From the NCBI GenBank assembly GCA_014642895.1, contig BMJD01000004.1, positions 124,001-188,000 of the forward strand: a stretch of DNA of 64,000 nucleotides. The letters run 5' to 3'. Positions 1 to 9,120 of the stretch are shown here, one piece after another. The notes below the pieces were generated by a model that searched no databases, was not told the origin of the DNA, and saw only the letters and a program-made list of their open reading frames with translations. Numbering within the stretch: position 1 is the stretch's first letter; the number at the start of each line of letters is the position of its first letter. A program made the translations under genes and the position numbers. The stretch is from Lentibacillus populi (GTDB lineage: Bacteria > Bacillota > Bacilli > Bacillales > Amphibacillaceae).

Positions 1-557
1 CAATTATGCAGCTCCAGCTTCCAGGTATCCTTATTATTTTGCAGTGTCGTCAACGAACAATTGCCAAGAGATTCTTCTACATCCTCATCTGGCAGCAATT
101 CTTTAAGAAGATGTTTGATAAAAGATCCGTGACTGACAATCAATATGTTCTTCCCATTCTGTTTTTTCAGGATCTCATCCATGATGGATCGACCTCTGGC
201 CAATATACTGTCGTTGCTTTCCCTCTCTAAATCCAGTTCCCGCCAATTATCTCCCCACTTGGCTATTCTTTCCTTTTCTGTTGTCCCTTCAATCAGCCCA
301 CCACCAACTTCACGTAGTCTGGGATCGAAATAAACAGACACATCCTTCAGTTTACTTCCAATCGTTTCAGCGGTTTGTTTCGCCCTTGCTAGATCACTGG
401 AATAGATCACATCCCAGTCTTCCGTACCTAAACGATCAGCAAGTGTTTCCGCTTGTAAAAGCCCTTCCTCATTAAGAGCTACATCGGAACTTCCCTGTGC
501 TCTCCTCTCTTTGTTCCAATCGGTCACTCCATGGCGCACAAATCCAAGCTTTGTCAT
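1..557 (-). CDS. Histidine phosphatase family protein (phosphoglycerate mutase-like), 3' end at window edge
   Basis: Reading leftward from an ATG at 557 gives about 185 codons with no stop inside the window, so the gene is cut by the window edge within its last residues. The protein starts MTKLGFVRHGVTDWN, which contains the RHG catalytic motif of the histidine phosphatase superfamily (the phospho-accepting His at residue 9). A second conserved His lies in ILIVSHGSFIK, and a YSSDLARAKQTAE stretch is typical of the cofactor-dependent phosphoglycerate mutase/CobC/PhoE branch. The substrate cannot be read from sequence; these enzymes dephosphorylate small phosphometabolites or phosphosugars in the cytosol. 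It stands alone on the minus strand. Confidence 0.88.
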   Translation of the reverse strand, partial: MTKLGFVRHGVTDWNKERRAQGSSDVALNEEGLLQAETLADRLGTEDWDVIYSSDLARAKQTAETIGSKLKDVSVYFDPRLREVGGGLIEGTTEKERIAKWGDNWRELDLERESNDSILARGRSIMDEILKKQNGKNILIVSHGSFIKHLLKELLPDEDVEESLGNCSLTTLQNNKDTWKLELHN

Positions 558-770
558 CTTTCCACATCCTATCTTATTTTTTCAACTAATCCAGCCTCGT
601 TGTTAAACATTCTATATTTTCATTGTAACATACTAACCAATTACCAGGATTGGAGAAATTAGCATTATTTATTTTTTCAGATTAGATTGTCTTCAGTATG
701 TCAGCTTAACTCAGACACTGTTGTCCTTACTATCCTGCTATAAAATCATATTCATAAAGCCAGCTATTTT

Positions 771-1559
771 CTAATCCACGATGGTAACGTCTACTGTTCT
801 TCTGCCCCAGCTGTATGCTTGTTCCTTCGTCGGGAGATGGACATCTATTGTATTCCCAATAATTTCACCACCGGTATCAGCTGCTACAGCATACCCGTAG
901 CCTTCTACATAAACTTTGGAGCCTAGCGGGATAACGTCCGGATCAACAGCGATTATTTTTGCATTAGGATTTTCCCGTAAATTCACACCGGTTGCAGAGA
1001 TTCCTGAACATCCTGTACAGTAAGCTGTGTATGCAGTCGCTTCGACAGATAATGTTCTGCCTTCTGCTTTTGTTTGCGGCTCCTCGGTCTTCTCTTCTAC
1101 ATCCGGTTTACTCACTTCCTTGCTTTCGGCAACTGACTCAGATTTTTGGGTGCGAGCATCTGTATTAGCTGTTTTTTCCACTCGTTTTGATTCAGGCTGA
1201 GTTTCTGACCCATTTACGATCAGCTGTTGTCCAACAATAATTAAATCAGAAGGAAGATCATTCCAGCTTTTCAGGTCCGAAACAGTTACTTTATCTCCAT
1301 ATGCTTGACTGATCTCACTCAGTGTATCTCCCTTTTGTACAGTGTAATACGCTTTATTAAGTTTCAACACTTGTTTTGGAAAAATCAAAGAAGACTTTAA
1401 TCCATTTATATCCATCAATTCGTCCACGGTTGTATCGTGGCTGCTTGCTATATCCCAAAGCGTGTCTCCCTTATGTACTTCATACTCGGCTGCAGAGACT
1501 GACATTGCAGAAATTCCTAAAGTAATTAGAACGATACATAAAGATACCAACTTTTTCAT
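771..1559 (-). CDS. Secreted cell-wall hydrolase with two LysM domains and a 3D domain (YocH-like)
   Basis: 262 residues. A signal peptide (MKKLVSLCIVL... ending SVSA-AE, about residues 1-24) is followed by two LysM peptidoglycan-binding domains (about 25-68 and 71-113, each with a KGDTLWDIA/KGDTLSEIS core), a Ser/Glu/Lys-rich linker, and a C-terminal 3D domain (about 170-262). The 3D domain keeps the aspartates that name it (VDPDVIPLG, AADTGGEI, NTIDVHLP), which in the YocH/MltA-like fold form the active site for cutting glycan strands. It is exported and probably acts in wall turnover. The ribosome site AAAGGGGG is 8 bases before the ATG. It is monocistronic. Confidence 0.88.
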   Translation of the reverse strand: MKKLVSLCIVLITLGISAMSVSAAEYEVHKGDTLWDIASSHDTTVDELMDINGLKSSLIFPKQVLKLNKAYYTVQKGDTLSEISQAYGDKVTVSDLKSWNDLPSDLIIVGQQLIVNGSETQPESKRVEKTANTDARTQKSESVAESKEVSKPDVEEKTEEPQTKAEGRTLSVEATAYTAYCTGCSGISATGVNLRENPNAKIIAVDPDVIPLGSKVYVEGYGYAVAADTGGEIIGNTIDVHLPTKEQAYSWGRRTVDVTIVD

Positions 1560-1762
1560 TGTGTTGTCCCCCTTTTAAATTACTGACAAGCTCATCCTAC
1601 CATGATATCCTCCTGTCTGCGTTTACAGCCTGTTTAAAAAAGGGTGACATGCTTTACAAATGAAATAAGTTAACATTAATTGGTTCTATTTGCTTTTTTT
1701 CTTACATAGAATTCCCCAGGGCACCTTTCTATTAAAAAACCGTTTGCTCTAATAATTTCCAT

Positions 1763-1812
1763 TTTATAAAGAACGTGCATTCGTATATAATGAATAGACG
1801 AACGTTAGTTTT
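1763..1812 (+). promoter_or_regulatory. SOS-type promoter with two LexA-like boxes
   Basis: A sigma-A promoter (TTTATA at 1763-1768, 17-base spacer, TATAAT at 1786-1791) is flanked by two LexA-like sites. The site at 1770-1783, read on the minus strand, is CGAATGCACGTTCT (12 of 14 matches to CGAACRNRYGTTYC). The one at 1799-1812 is CGAACGTTAGTTTT (about 11 of 14). It drives the broken Y-family polymerase fragment that follows. The boxes were scored by eye. Confidence 0.5.
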
Positions 1813-1830
1813 CATGAAGGGGTTTTATGG

Positions 1831-1935
1831 ATGAAACGAGCCATTCTTTTGGTTGATATGCAAACATTCTATGCTTCCGTGGAAAAGGCGGCAAAACCAA
1901 ATCTCCAGGATAAATCTATCAATATATTCCAATAA
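1831..1935 (+). pseudogene. N-terminal remnant of a Y-family DNA polymerase (UvrX/DinB-like)
   Basis: The ORF starts MKRAILLVDMQTFYASVEKA, the metal-binding N-terminus of SOS-induced Y-family polymerases such as UvrX/YqjW (LVDMxxFYASVE, first catalytic Asp). After about 28 residues the match stops (QDKSINIFQ) and a TAA follows, so only the first 34 codons of a gene normally about 410 codons long remain. The ribosome site GAAGGGG and the SOS promoter upstream are kept. No continuation is found in any frame downstream, so this is a deletion or rearrangement rather than a point mutation. It cannot encode an active polymerase. Confidence 0.75.
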
Positions 1936-2031
1936 TGCATCATTGCTTTCACGAATTTGAAAGTACCCCTCTACCGAAACTTCTCTATTTTGATAAAGTC
2001 CCATTACGAACTCTTTTGCACAGATTTGTTA
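1915..2031 (-). pseudogene. Unidentified coding-like fragment abutting the polymerase remnant
   Basis: Minus-strand frame reading QICAKEFVMGLYQNREVSVE followed by GYFQIRESNDALLEYIDRF looks like real protein sequence (mixed hydrophobic/charged helices, no low complexity). It has an in-frame TAA immediately upstream and loses protein character at about 1915, exactly where the uvrX-like homology on the other strand ends. I do not recognise the family. The simplest reading is the surviving piece of a second gene joined to the polymerase fragment by a deletion. The case is weak because the piece is only about 39 residues long. Confidence 0.25.
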
Positions 2032-2358
2032 TCTTTATATTAGCATTTTTTGCTTTTTTATCATATTACTTGTTAATAGCCGTGTAAAAGGTTAAATTCT
2101 TTGCTGAAATCTATCTGATCAAGTTAAAAACGTTTGTCTTTTTTTATTGTTTAGATGGTTTACCTGACGTTTGGACAACTGAATGACTAACGATTCTATA
2201 ATAAAGGAGCCGTTAGTCCAGTTAAGCCTACACCCATCTTTCTTCTTATCGATATGATCAAGTTTGTTTTTTTGCTTGAATGCTTAAAAGAAATGATAAA
2301 TACCATCAACTCAAGCATTTTGGGGAATAGTCTGCTCCCTCGTAGTACAATCCAACTA

Positions 2359-2730
2359 TCACTTAAATTTTCCTTGTACGGCTAAGGGCATCTCTTCATA
2401 TTGAACTTCTTCCCACGTTTCTACGTAAATTCTTTTAGTAACTATTCGCAAGTAGGCATCTTCTTGAAGTTTTTTCTGGGCAGTGAACGTTACTTCCCTT
2501 TGTTTTCCTGATTCATCGTAGCCAGTTAACGTATATTCATAATCGCCTATTTTTCTTTTTTTGCCAGTCTCGTTAATTTGTACGTACACATCCGTTTTTG
2601 GTAGAAATGGATTTAACTTGTCTGCTATCTCATTTTGCACAAGTACAGTAAATGTAAATATAGCGGTTGCAAGAATTGCGATGATCAGTAGTGGAATGAG
2701 TAAAAATTTACGCTTACCTTTTCTTTTCAT
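2359..2730 (-). CDS. YxeA family small secreted protein
   Basis: 123 residues. A basic N-terminus (MKRKGKRKF) followed by one hydrophobic segment (about residues 9-31, LLIPLLIIAILATAIFTFTV) acts as signal or anchor. The rest is a compact beta-rich domain (DVYVQINETGKKRKIGDYEY, YTLTGYDESGKQREVTFTA, YLRIVTKRIYVETWEEVQYE) matching the YxeA/DUF1093 family, which has an OB-like fold. The cellular role of YxeA is not established; in B. subtilis yxeA lies near a bacitracin-type transporter, but no such neighbour occurs here. The ribosome site GGAAAGGAAAG precedes the ATG. It is a single gene. Confidence 0.8.
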   Translation of the reverse strand: MKRKGKRKFLLIPLLIIAILATAIFTFTVLVQNEIADKLNPFLPKTDVYVQINETGKKRKIGDYEYTLTGYDESGKQREVTFTAQKKLQEDAYLRIVTKRIYVETWEEVQYEEMPLAVQGKFK

Positions 2731-2892
2731 GTGAATCTTTCCTTTCCTATAATTTACAGGCTAACTAATTTCAATATAATTAATCCATTTATTGAAAACC
2801 ATAGATAATTCTTTCATCATCCTTACATAATTGTAAGGGAGAAAACGAATCGATAGTCATTGCGTTTAATACTTCCATAACGAATGCAAAAT

Positions 2893-2923
2893 GGGCACAT
2901 ACCCTTATTTCGGATATGTGCCC
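2893..2923. terminator. Hairpin, possible terminator
   Basis: Nine-base-pair stem GGGCACATA/TATGTGCCC with a 13-base loop. On the minus strand it is followed by ATTTTGC, a weak U-tract. It could end leftward transcription from the zinc-ribbon gene at 3352-3816, although it is about 430 bases beyond that stop. Apart from this hairpin, nothing is visible in 2731-3082. Confidence 0.4.
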
Positions 2924-3082
2924 TTCTAAAGGAATCTTCCTCATCTATCTATATTATTGCCACAAGCAAAATACTTGCAGAAGTTCAATATGTTTAGTCA
3001 TTATTTCAGGAACAATACCCCATCATAATTTTTAATAATATGGGGAAGATAACGATCATAAATGACAAAAGGATGTGTTTAA

Positions 3083-3238
3083 ATGGATAAAAATAAAGGA
3101 AACAAAAAACATTCAAAAGAACAGCTGGGCAAAGTAAAACCTTATCAGGAGATTAATAACGAAATAACAAGTAAAAATGAGTTAAAACAAATGCAGCCAA
3201 CACCACAACCGCAGGATTTTGAAGAAATTGATTATTAA
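3083..3238 (+). CDS. Small hydrophilic protein, 51 residues, function unknown
   Basis: ATG at 3083 with AAAGGATG upstream; 51 codons and TAA. The product is very hydrophilic: a Lys-rich start (MDKNKGNKKHSKEQLGKV) and a Pro/Gln/acidic tail (MQPTPQPQDFEEIDY). It has no cysteine, membrane segment or recognised domain. Small charged proteins of this type are common in spore-formers, but I cannot assign it. It lies between two hairpin-bearing intergenic stretches and reads opposite to both flanking genes. Confidence 0.55.
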   Translation: MDKNKGNKKHSKEQLGKVKPYQEINNEITSKNELKQMQPTPQPQDFEEIDY

Positions 3239-3351
3239 GGAGCAGGTCTAAAAGGGTCTTTGACGTTGGTGCCTTAGTAAACTCCATAACCTGACCACAC
3301 TATGCATTAACTGTTTTCTTGAGATTAACTTATATCGAAAGCTTCACTCAG

Positions 3352-3816
3352 CTAGAAAGATTTTATACCAGGCAAAATAATCTCGAGTTGCTGATTATTC
3401 GCTTCCTTTTTCTCTTTGTATTCGTCGTAGGGTAAATAAAAATCTTTCGGGGGAGTACCAGCGAGTGTCGTAAATATCCCATTCTCGAAAGTAACAAAAT
3501 AACTTTCCTTTAAATCCACGTCTTCATCGAGGAAAGCCTTCAGACATTCAGATGTTTCCTCACTTGTTAACGTACGATGTAATATTTTACGGAATCCTTT
3601 CTTATCACGTTTGTGTACAAGGCACATCCCGTGACCTTTGTATTCCCTTTCCGAATAAACAGGCTCATTAGCGTTTTTCCAGTAATCAATTGTTTTTTCA
3701 TAACTGTAGCCGCAACGATAACACCAAATGAATTTTTCCCATGTTTTGTAATAATAATCCTCTGTAGCACAGCAGCCGCAATGAGGGCACGCAATTGCAG
3801 AATAAGTAGATGCCAT
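3352..3816 (-). CDS. Zinc-ribbon protein of unknown function
   Basis: 154 residues. The N-terminus carries a four-cysteine zinc ribbon: CPHCGCC (residues 10-16) and CYRCGYS about 22 residues later. The remainder (residues 45-154) is mixed charged sequence without a domain I recognise. The start is supported by AAGGAGCG 8 bases before the ATG. It could be a nucleic-acid-binding or small regulatory protein, but that is inference from the ribbon alone. It is a single gene on the minus strand. Confidence 0.7.
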   Translation of the reverse strand: MASTYSAIACPHCGCCATEDYYYKTWEKFIWCYRCGYSYEKTIDYWKNANEPVYSEREYKGHGMCLVHKRDKKGFRKILHRTLTSEETSECLKAFLDEDVDLKESYFVTFENGIFTTLAGTPPKDFYLPYDEYKEKKEANNQQLEIILPGIKSF

Positions 3817-3995
3817 TGAAACACGCTCCTTATTAAAAAATAGTTCAATAATGGTAAAAAAGCAACGCAGAAAAGTGGAAATTCAAGCTTAAATAAATCG
3901 TTTAAGAAGAATTCAATGAAGGTATTTTCATAGGAGGTTATGGAGTTATACAAATTATACAATAATTACAAAAGTTAAACAAGCATTATTTAAAT

Positions 3996-4014
3996 AATAT
4001 CGATTATCATTATC
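3996..4014. promoter_or_regulatory. Possible Fur-type box in the AT-rich fetAB upstream region
   Basis: On the minus strand the 19-mer reads GATAATGATAATCGATATT, two perfect GATAAT hexamers and a degenerate third, close to the classical Fur array. It lies about 210 bases before fetA, inside an AT-rich stretch (3960-4190) that has no other feature I can support. Regulation by iron would fit a FetAB-type transporter, but the distance is large and the match is by eye. Confidence 0.3.
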
Positions 4015-4221
4015 ATTTATATCTTTTTATTATCAATTAAATTGTATAAAAACGATAATATGTTATATTAATTTATAATAGTTATAATGAATGGTGGAAA
4101 TATATATTTATTTCCTACCCATGGATAAAGAAACTGCAAAATGCGAAAAGTAAAATGAAGCTATTAATAAGCTATCATACTCCCCTTTTGCACTGTTTCG
4201 ACCGAAAAGGAAGTGTTCTAA

Positions 4222-4950
4222 ATGACAACGAACCTAGAAGCAATCCGTTTTGAACAGGTCCATTATACGGTAGACAGTTTACATATACTCAAAAATATTA
4301 CCGGATCGTTCCCCAAAGGTGAAATCACAACATTAGTAGGTCCTTCCGGTGCAGGAAAGACAACGTTGTTCCGGTTATGTAACGGATTGAAATCACCAAG
4401 TTCAGGAGAGATTTACATTCACGGAAAAACGATCAACAGCTACGACCCAGCGGAACTGCGACAGAATGTTGGAATTGCACTGCAAAATGCAACGATGATA
4501 AACGGCAGTGTAAGAAAAAATCTGGAACTCCCATTAACACTGCAAGGAAAAGCGTTACCACAAAAAGATGCGGAAGAATTAATGCATGTAGTGGGCCTGG
4601 ATAAAGATTTTCTGAAACGGAACAGCAAAGATTTATCAGGTGGCCAGCGCCAAAAACTATCAATTGCCCGCACCCTTGTGAATCGGCCAAAAATTTTGCT
4701 GCTGGATGAAATCACCTCTTCCCTGGACCGCGTCTCTCAGCAGGATATTGAGAAGCTGATTGGGCAAATCAACCAGGAATACGGAACGACCATCATTTGG
4801 ATTACACACAACTTGGAACAAGCTTTGACTATTGGTAAATATACCTGGGTGATGATGAACGGAGAACTCATCGAAACCGGAACTAGCGATTTGCTAAGAA
4901 ATCCAGAAAATGACAAAGTGAAACGTTTTGTAAAGGGGGAAGTGGAATGA
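4222..4950 (+). CDS. fetA: FetA-type ABC transporter ATP-binding protein
   Basis: 242 residues, a complete ABC ATPase. Walker A is GPSGAGKTT (residues 40-48), the signature is LSGGQRQ, Walker B is ILLLDE followed by ITSSLD, and the H-loop is in WITHN. The sequence and its partner match the YbbL/FetA (STAR1-like) branch, whose E. coli pair FetAB exports iron and protects against peroxide. The gene overlaps fetB by 4 bases (ATGA), so the two are translationally coupled. The ribosome site AAAAGGAAG is 10 bases before the ATG. Iron export is inferred from the family; other metals or signalling roles are possible. Confidence 0.85.
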   Translation: MTTNLEAIRFEQVHYTVDSLHILKNITGSFPKGEITTLVGPSGAGKTTLFRLCNGLKSPSSGEIYIHGKTINSYDPAELRQNVGIALQNATMINGSVRKNLELPLTLQGKALPQKDAEELMHVVGLDKDFLKRNSKDLSGGQRQKLSIARTLVNRPKILLLDEITSSLDRVSQQDIEKLIGQINQEYGTTIIWITHNLEQALTIGKYTWVMMNGELIETGTSDLLRNPENDKVKRFVKGEVE

Positions 4951-5714
4951 GTTTTCTAACATTATCCATTACCCTAATTTTCGTTATCATTCCACTTGTT
5001 TTATCCAAAACGCTTAACTTAGGTCTGGAAAAAGATACGCTCATTGCAACAGTACGTTCTATCATTCAATTGCTAGCCGTTGGATATATCCTGCAATTTG
5101 TATTCGATTCGGAAAACATGATTTATATTTTATTGATGATTACACTCATGGTTGGGGCAGCCGCGCAGAATGCCCGAAAAAAAGGGGCATCCATAAAAGG
5201 GATCACATGGAAATTGGTGCTGACCTTTATATTTGTAGAAGTTTTGACGCAAAGTATTCTGCTTGGGTTAACCATTACCCCTCCCACTGCACAATATATC
5301 ATCCCAATCAGTGGAATGGTCATTGGCAACTCCATGGTGCTCGGAATTTTGTTCCTCAACCGTTTTACAGCTGAAATGGCATCACACCGGGAAGAAACCG
5401 AACTTATCCTGTCGCTTGGCGGTACTCCGAAGCAAGCCATTCACAGGCAGTTGATTACCTCCATTCAGGCAAGTACCATTCCGACCATCGAAAGCCAAAA
5501 AACGATCGGACTTGTCCAGCTCCCCGGAATGATGAGCGGGCAAATTATCGCAGGTGCGGACCCAGTTCAGGCTGTCATGTTCCAATTGCTCATCTTGTTT
5601 CTGCTTCTGACGACGGCGGTTGTCACAAGCATCATGCTTGGTTATTTGTCATACCCAACACTGTTCAATGACCGCATGCAACTGTTGGAGGAACGTCTGG
5701 AGAATTTAGATTAG
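4947..5714 (+). CDS. fetB: FetB-type (UPF0014) ABC transporter permease
   Basis: 255 residues and very hydrophobic, with about seven membrane segments starting at the N-terminus (MSFLTLSITLIFVIIPLVLS). It has the UPF0014/YbbM hallmarks GMVIGNSMVLGILFLNRF and, near the C-terminus, VQLPGMMSGQIIAGADPVQA. It forms the membrane half of the FetAB exporter with the preceding ATPase. Its length is typical. A strong terminator follows 70 bases after the stop, so the operon is just two genes. Confidence 0.87.
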   Translation: MSFLTLSITLIFVIIPLVLSKTLNLGLEKDTLIATVRSIIQLLAVGYILQFVFDSENMIYILLMITLMVGAAAQNARKKGASIKGITWKLVLTFIFVEVLTQSILLGLTITPPTAQYIIPISGMVIGNSMVLGILFLNRFTAEMASHREETELILSLGGTPKQAIHRQLITSIQASTIPTIESQKTIGLVQLPGMMSGQIIAGADPVQAVMFQLLILFLLLTTAVVTSIMLGYLSYPTLFNDRMQLLEERLENLD

Positions 5715-5782
5715 ATGCTTCGCTTCCTGTGCTAGTTTAGTTAACATTTTTGAATTTAAAAACATCAAGAAGAAACCCTTTC

Positions 5783-5826
5783 AAAAGACGTGACTGCTAC
5801 TGTTACGTCCTTTTCTTTCTTTTTTA
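5783..5826 (+). terminator. Terminator of fetAB
   Basis: Stem AAAAGACGTGA/TTACGTCCTTTT (one bulged G) followed by TTTTCTTTCTTTTTT. A clear rho-independent terminator for the + strand. Confidence 0.75.
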
Positions 5827-5971
5827 CTACAAATAGTCCTAATGGAAAATGGCTATGCAAACACGAAACATTGGCCCCTCCTTCCATATATTAGCCTGAT
5901 TCAACAATCCAAACACCCTTTCATACAGTATAATGAATCAACCCATTTTTTCGAATAAAGAAGGTGACCAA

Positions 5972-6505
5972 ATGACTAGTTTACCTGCAGCAGACCTTGG
6001 AATTATGGTCGAACATTTGACGGCACATAAGGGTGTCATAAATAAATTGGAGTTGTATCAGGAAAAAGTAACTATTATCGAACTAGAAGACATGATTCGG
6101 CTACAAGTGAATATGATGCGCGTACATGTAAACATAATGTTAACGTTAATAAATCCATATCATCACGGTTATGTTGAACTCCCACCATTAAACGCAATTT
6201 ATCCAGGAAGTTCCCATCTTCCTCACCATATGGGGTATCGTTATCGTGCAGAAACCGATAATAAGTGGATCACATTGGAATCGCACACGACAGCTAAGTC
6301 AATGGCTGATGAGAATTACTCCTCTGCTTTAATGATGCAAGATCAAAATGTTAGGCATGTCCATGCTGACATGGCCTTACAGCAATTTCAGGTAATGGAA
6401 ATGTACGCAGAATTTATGAAACGAATGGGATGGGATTTTACCCCTCGCGTTCCAACACAGAAGCTAATAAATACGTACCAGCATTTTCAGAAAATGTTTG
6501 CTTAA
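5972..6505 (+). CDS. Spore coat-like (Coat F/ferritin-like) protein
   Basis: 177 residues from the ATG at 5972, which has AAGGTGA in ribosome-site position. An in-frame ATG at 5933 is unlikely because it lies inside a TATAAT (5929-5934) and lacks a ribosome site. The protein is two long alpha-helical repeats (about residues 8-58 and 112-155) of the type seen in Coat F/YhcQ proteins, with Met/His-rich helices and a middle Pro/Gly/His loop. A His-rich helical bundle could bind metal. Placement in the spore coat is inferred from the family resemblance. Confidence 0.6.
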   Translation: MTSLPAADLGIMVEHLTAHKGVINKLELYQEKVTIIELEDMIRLQVNMMRVHVNIMLTLINPYHHGYVELPPLNAIYPGSSHLPHHMGYRYRAETDNKWITLESHTTAKSMADENYSSALMMQDQNVRHVHADMALQQFQVMEMYAEFMKRMGWDFTPRVPTQKLINTYQHFQKMFA

Positions 6506-6532
6506 CAAAAAACATGATGATTTATTAGAAAT

Positions 6533-6569
6533 AACAGGATACATTCTGAATCTTGAGAATACCCTGTTT
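6533..6569 (+). terminator. Imperfect hairpin after the coat-like gene
   Basis: AACAGG...CCTGTT outer stem with a partly paired inner arm (ATTCT/GAGAAT). Only a short T-run follows, so a weak terminator at best. The stretch 6570-6720 shows nothing else. Confidence 0.4.
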
Positions 6570-6723
6570 CTGTGATGTACGGTTTTCGCTTTTAAGTAAT
6601 AAAAATAGACTCCCCCCTTCTTTGCAAATGAATTATATGAAAAAAAGTATATCTTGGAATACTAACCACTAATGCTGATAGTATTATACAAAAAAATCTG
6701 CTATTTAACTATTAACTAACATA

Positions 6724-6753
6724 TACCCCCAGGAAAATCATTGTCTGGGGGTA
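6724..6753 (-). terminator. Hairpin ending copB
   Basis: Perfect nine-pair stem TACCCCCAG/CTGGGGGTA with a 12-base loop, 15 bases after the copB stop. No U-tract follows on the minus strand, so it may act as an mRNA-stabilising or weak terminating hairpin. Confidence 0.6.
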
Positions 6754-6768
6754 CTAAGTTTTCCTGAA

Positions 6769-8859
6769 TTATGCCTTCAACAACTTCGCATTAATCGCAA
6801 CAATTACCGTACTCAGGCTCATTAATACAGCCCCAACTGCCGGACTTAACACGATGCCAACCGGCGCTAAAACACCTGCTGCAAGTGGTATTGCCAAAAT
6901 ATTATACCCGGTCGCCCACCACAGATTCTGGATCATTTTCCGGTACGTTTTTCTCGATAGATCGATCAACGAAACAACATCCTTCGGGTTACTTTTGACC
7001 AGGACGATATCCGCTGTTTCCATAGCTACATCAGTACCTGCTCCGATTGCGATACCTAAATCAGCAGTTGCCAATGCGGGTGCATCATTGACACCATCCC
7101 CAGTCATTGCTACCTTCCATCCTTTTTCTTTAATCTTCCTCACCTGATCTGCCTTTTTATCAGGTAAAACTTCTGCGTATACTTCATCAATATCCAATTG
7201 TTTGGCAACCCAATTAGCAACCTTCTTATTATCCCCAGTTAGCATGATTGAATGGATGCCATTTTCCTTAAGAGCAGCAATTGCCTCTTTCGCTGTTTCC
7301 CGAACGATATCAGCTAGCGCAATCATACCAGCCAATTTATCATCCAGTAAAACAAATACAACTGTCTTTCCTTCTTCCGACATTTCATTAAATAGCTGTT
7401 CATCATACCCCATATTTTGACTAGTAACATAACCAGGGCTAACAACATTCACTTTTTTTCCATCGATTATTCCCTGAATTCCCTTACCAATAATTGATTC
7501 AAAATCGGTTATCTTTTTAAACTTTATCTTTTTGTCTTTTGCTGATTTTACGATACCAGTTGCGATTGGATGCTCAGAGTTTTGTTCCAAACTGGCTGCC
7601 CAGTTCAGGACTTCTTCTTCTTTATAGCCTTCATTTGGTACAATATTTGTAACTTCGAATTCACCTTTCGTCAGTGTTCCTGTTTTATCAAAAACAACTG
7701 CATTCAGGTTTCTTGCCCCTTCAAAACTGGCACGATTGCGGATGAGCAGTCCATGTTTGGCAGAAATCGATGTTGAAACTGCTATGACAAGTGGCGCTGC
7801 TAAACCAAGTGCGTGGGGACAAGTAATAACCATCACGGTAACCATTCGCTCAAGGGCAACATCAAAAGAATACCCCAGGATTAGCCAGATGAACAACGTG
7901 ATAAAACCTGCTGCCAGGGCAACATAAAATAACCATTTTGCTGCTCGGTTTGTAATATCTTGTGTTCTGGACTTTGATTCTTGTGCTTCTTTTACCAGTG
8001 TTATAACCTGGGATAGATATGAATCTTCGCCCGTTTTTTCAACCTGTATTGTTAGCGATCCTTCCTTATTTACCGAACCGCCGATTACTTCATCACCCTT
8101 ATTTTTTTCAACGGGCACAGATTCTCCGGTCAGCATTGATTCATCAATAGCCGATTTGCCATCAGTAATCGTTCCATCAACAGGAATTTTCTCACCAGGT
8201 TTTACAAGAACCCTATCCTTATTTTTTAAATCAGATACCGGCACATCTCGTACCTCATCATTTTCATCCAGTTTATGGGCTTCATTAGGCATAAGTTTGA
8301 CGAGTTCTTCCAGTGCGTTGGATGCGCCTATTACCGAACGCATTTCAATCCAGTGCCCTAATAACATAATATCGATTAGTGTAGCTAGTTCCCAGAAAAA
8401 GTCTTTTCCCGCCAGGCCAAATACAGTGAGCGAACTATAGACATATGCAACCAAGATGGCAAGACCTATAAGCGTCATCATTCCAGGGTTTTTGTCTTTT
8501 AATTCACTAATCCCGCCACTAATAAATGGCCAGCCACCATAGAAAAAGATAAATGTAGCAAGCCCAAACAAAATATATTGGGTATACGGAAATTGCCAAT
8601 CCACACCAATAAAACTTTGGATCATTGGCGACAAAATTAGAATTGGAATCGTAACAATCAGGGAAACATAAAATCGTTTCTTGAAATCGTTCACCATATC
8701 TCCATGACCATGATGGCCGTGATGACCATGCCCCTCATGATTGCTATTCTCATGATAATTGTGTTGCTCATGGCCGTTATGGCTGTACGGTCCATATTCT
8801 TCGTGAGCGTGATGTTCGTGCTCACTATGTTTGCGTGTTTTATTATCATGGTTTGCCAA
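6769..8859 (-). CDS. copB: Copper-exporting P-type ATPase, CopB/P1B-3 type
   Basis: 696 residues from a TTG start at 8859 preceded by AAGGAGAG. An in-frame ATG 18 codons upstream (8913) has no ribosome site. Residues 1-55 are extremely His-rich ([18 protein letters not shown]), a soft metal-binding tail. Then come the P-type hallmarks: TGES (about 244), the membrane CPH motif (about 347) that places it in the P1B-3 CopB group rather than CPC CopA, phosphorylation DKTGT (about 391), and [11 protein letters not shown]. It pumps copper out across the membrane. The small chaperone copZ lies 260 bases upstream. Confidence 0.9.
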   Translation of the reverse strand: MANHDNKTRKHSEHEHHAHEEYGPYSHNGHEQHNYHENSNHEGHGHHGHHGHGDMVNDFKKRFYVSLIVTIPILILSPMIQSFIGVDWQFPYTQYILFGLATFIFFYGGWPFISGGISELKDKNPGMMTLIGLAILVAYVYSSLTVFGLAGKDFFWELATLIDIMLLGHWIEMRSVIGASNALEELVKLMPNEAHKLDENDEVRDVPVSDLKNKDRVLVKPGEKIPVDGTITDGKSAIDESMLTGESVPVEKNKGDEVIGGSVNKEGSLTIQVEKTGEDSYLSQVITLVKEAQESKSRTQDITNRAAKWLFYVALAAGFITLFIWLILGYSFDVALERMVTVMVITCPHALGLAAPLVIAVSTSISAKHGLLIRNRASFEGARNLNAVVFDKTGTLTKGEFEVTNIVPNEGYKEEEVLNWAASLEQNSEHPIATGIVKSAKDKKIKFKKITDFESIIGKGIQGIIDGKKVNVVSPGYVTSQNMGYDEQLFNEMSEEGKTVVFVLLDDKLAGMIALADIVRETAKEAIAALKENGIHSIMLTGDNKKVANWVAKQLDIDEVYAEVLPDKKADQVRKIKEKGWKVAMTGDGVNDAPALATADLGIAIGAGTDVAMETADIVLVKSNPKDVVSLIDLSRKTYRKMIQNLWWATGYNILAIPLAAGVLAPVGIVLSPAVGAVLMSLSTVIVAINAKLLKA

Positions 8860-9084
8860 GCTTATCTCTCCTTGATAATTATTATAGCTTTTCTTTTTTA
8901 ACTGATATTTCATTCAAAGTGTACTAATCATCTTCTGGACTTTTAAATAATTTACCCCTGTACCGTATATAACAAACAATTTTAATCAGTAAATGCAAAT
9001 TATAAAAATCCAGTAAACTGCAATTTGATCATTTATGCTTTTACATGATTGCTGTTTTCTGTTCGACTATTGACAACTTGAACA

Positions 9085-9110
9085 GGCTGATCTCCGGAAA
9101 GGAATCAGCC
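9085..9110 (-). terminator. Hairpin after copZ
   Basis: Stem GGCTGAT/ATCAGCC with a 12-base loop, 10 bases beyond the copZ stop. U-tract poor. It separates copZ from copB. The remaining 8914-9084 is AT-rich with no visible gene. Confidence 0.5.
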
Positions 9111-9120
9111 ATTATTTAAG

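Noticed and set aside
1-475. Several short + strand ORFs at the left edge
   Set aside because: They are antisense to the histidine phosphatase gene and have no ribosome sites or protein character.
6724-6753. CsoR/CopY operator
   Set aside because: The palindrome lies downstream of copB rather than upstream and has a 12-base loop, so a terminator-like hairpin is the better reading.
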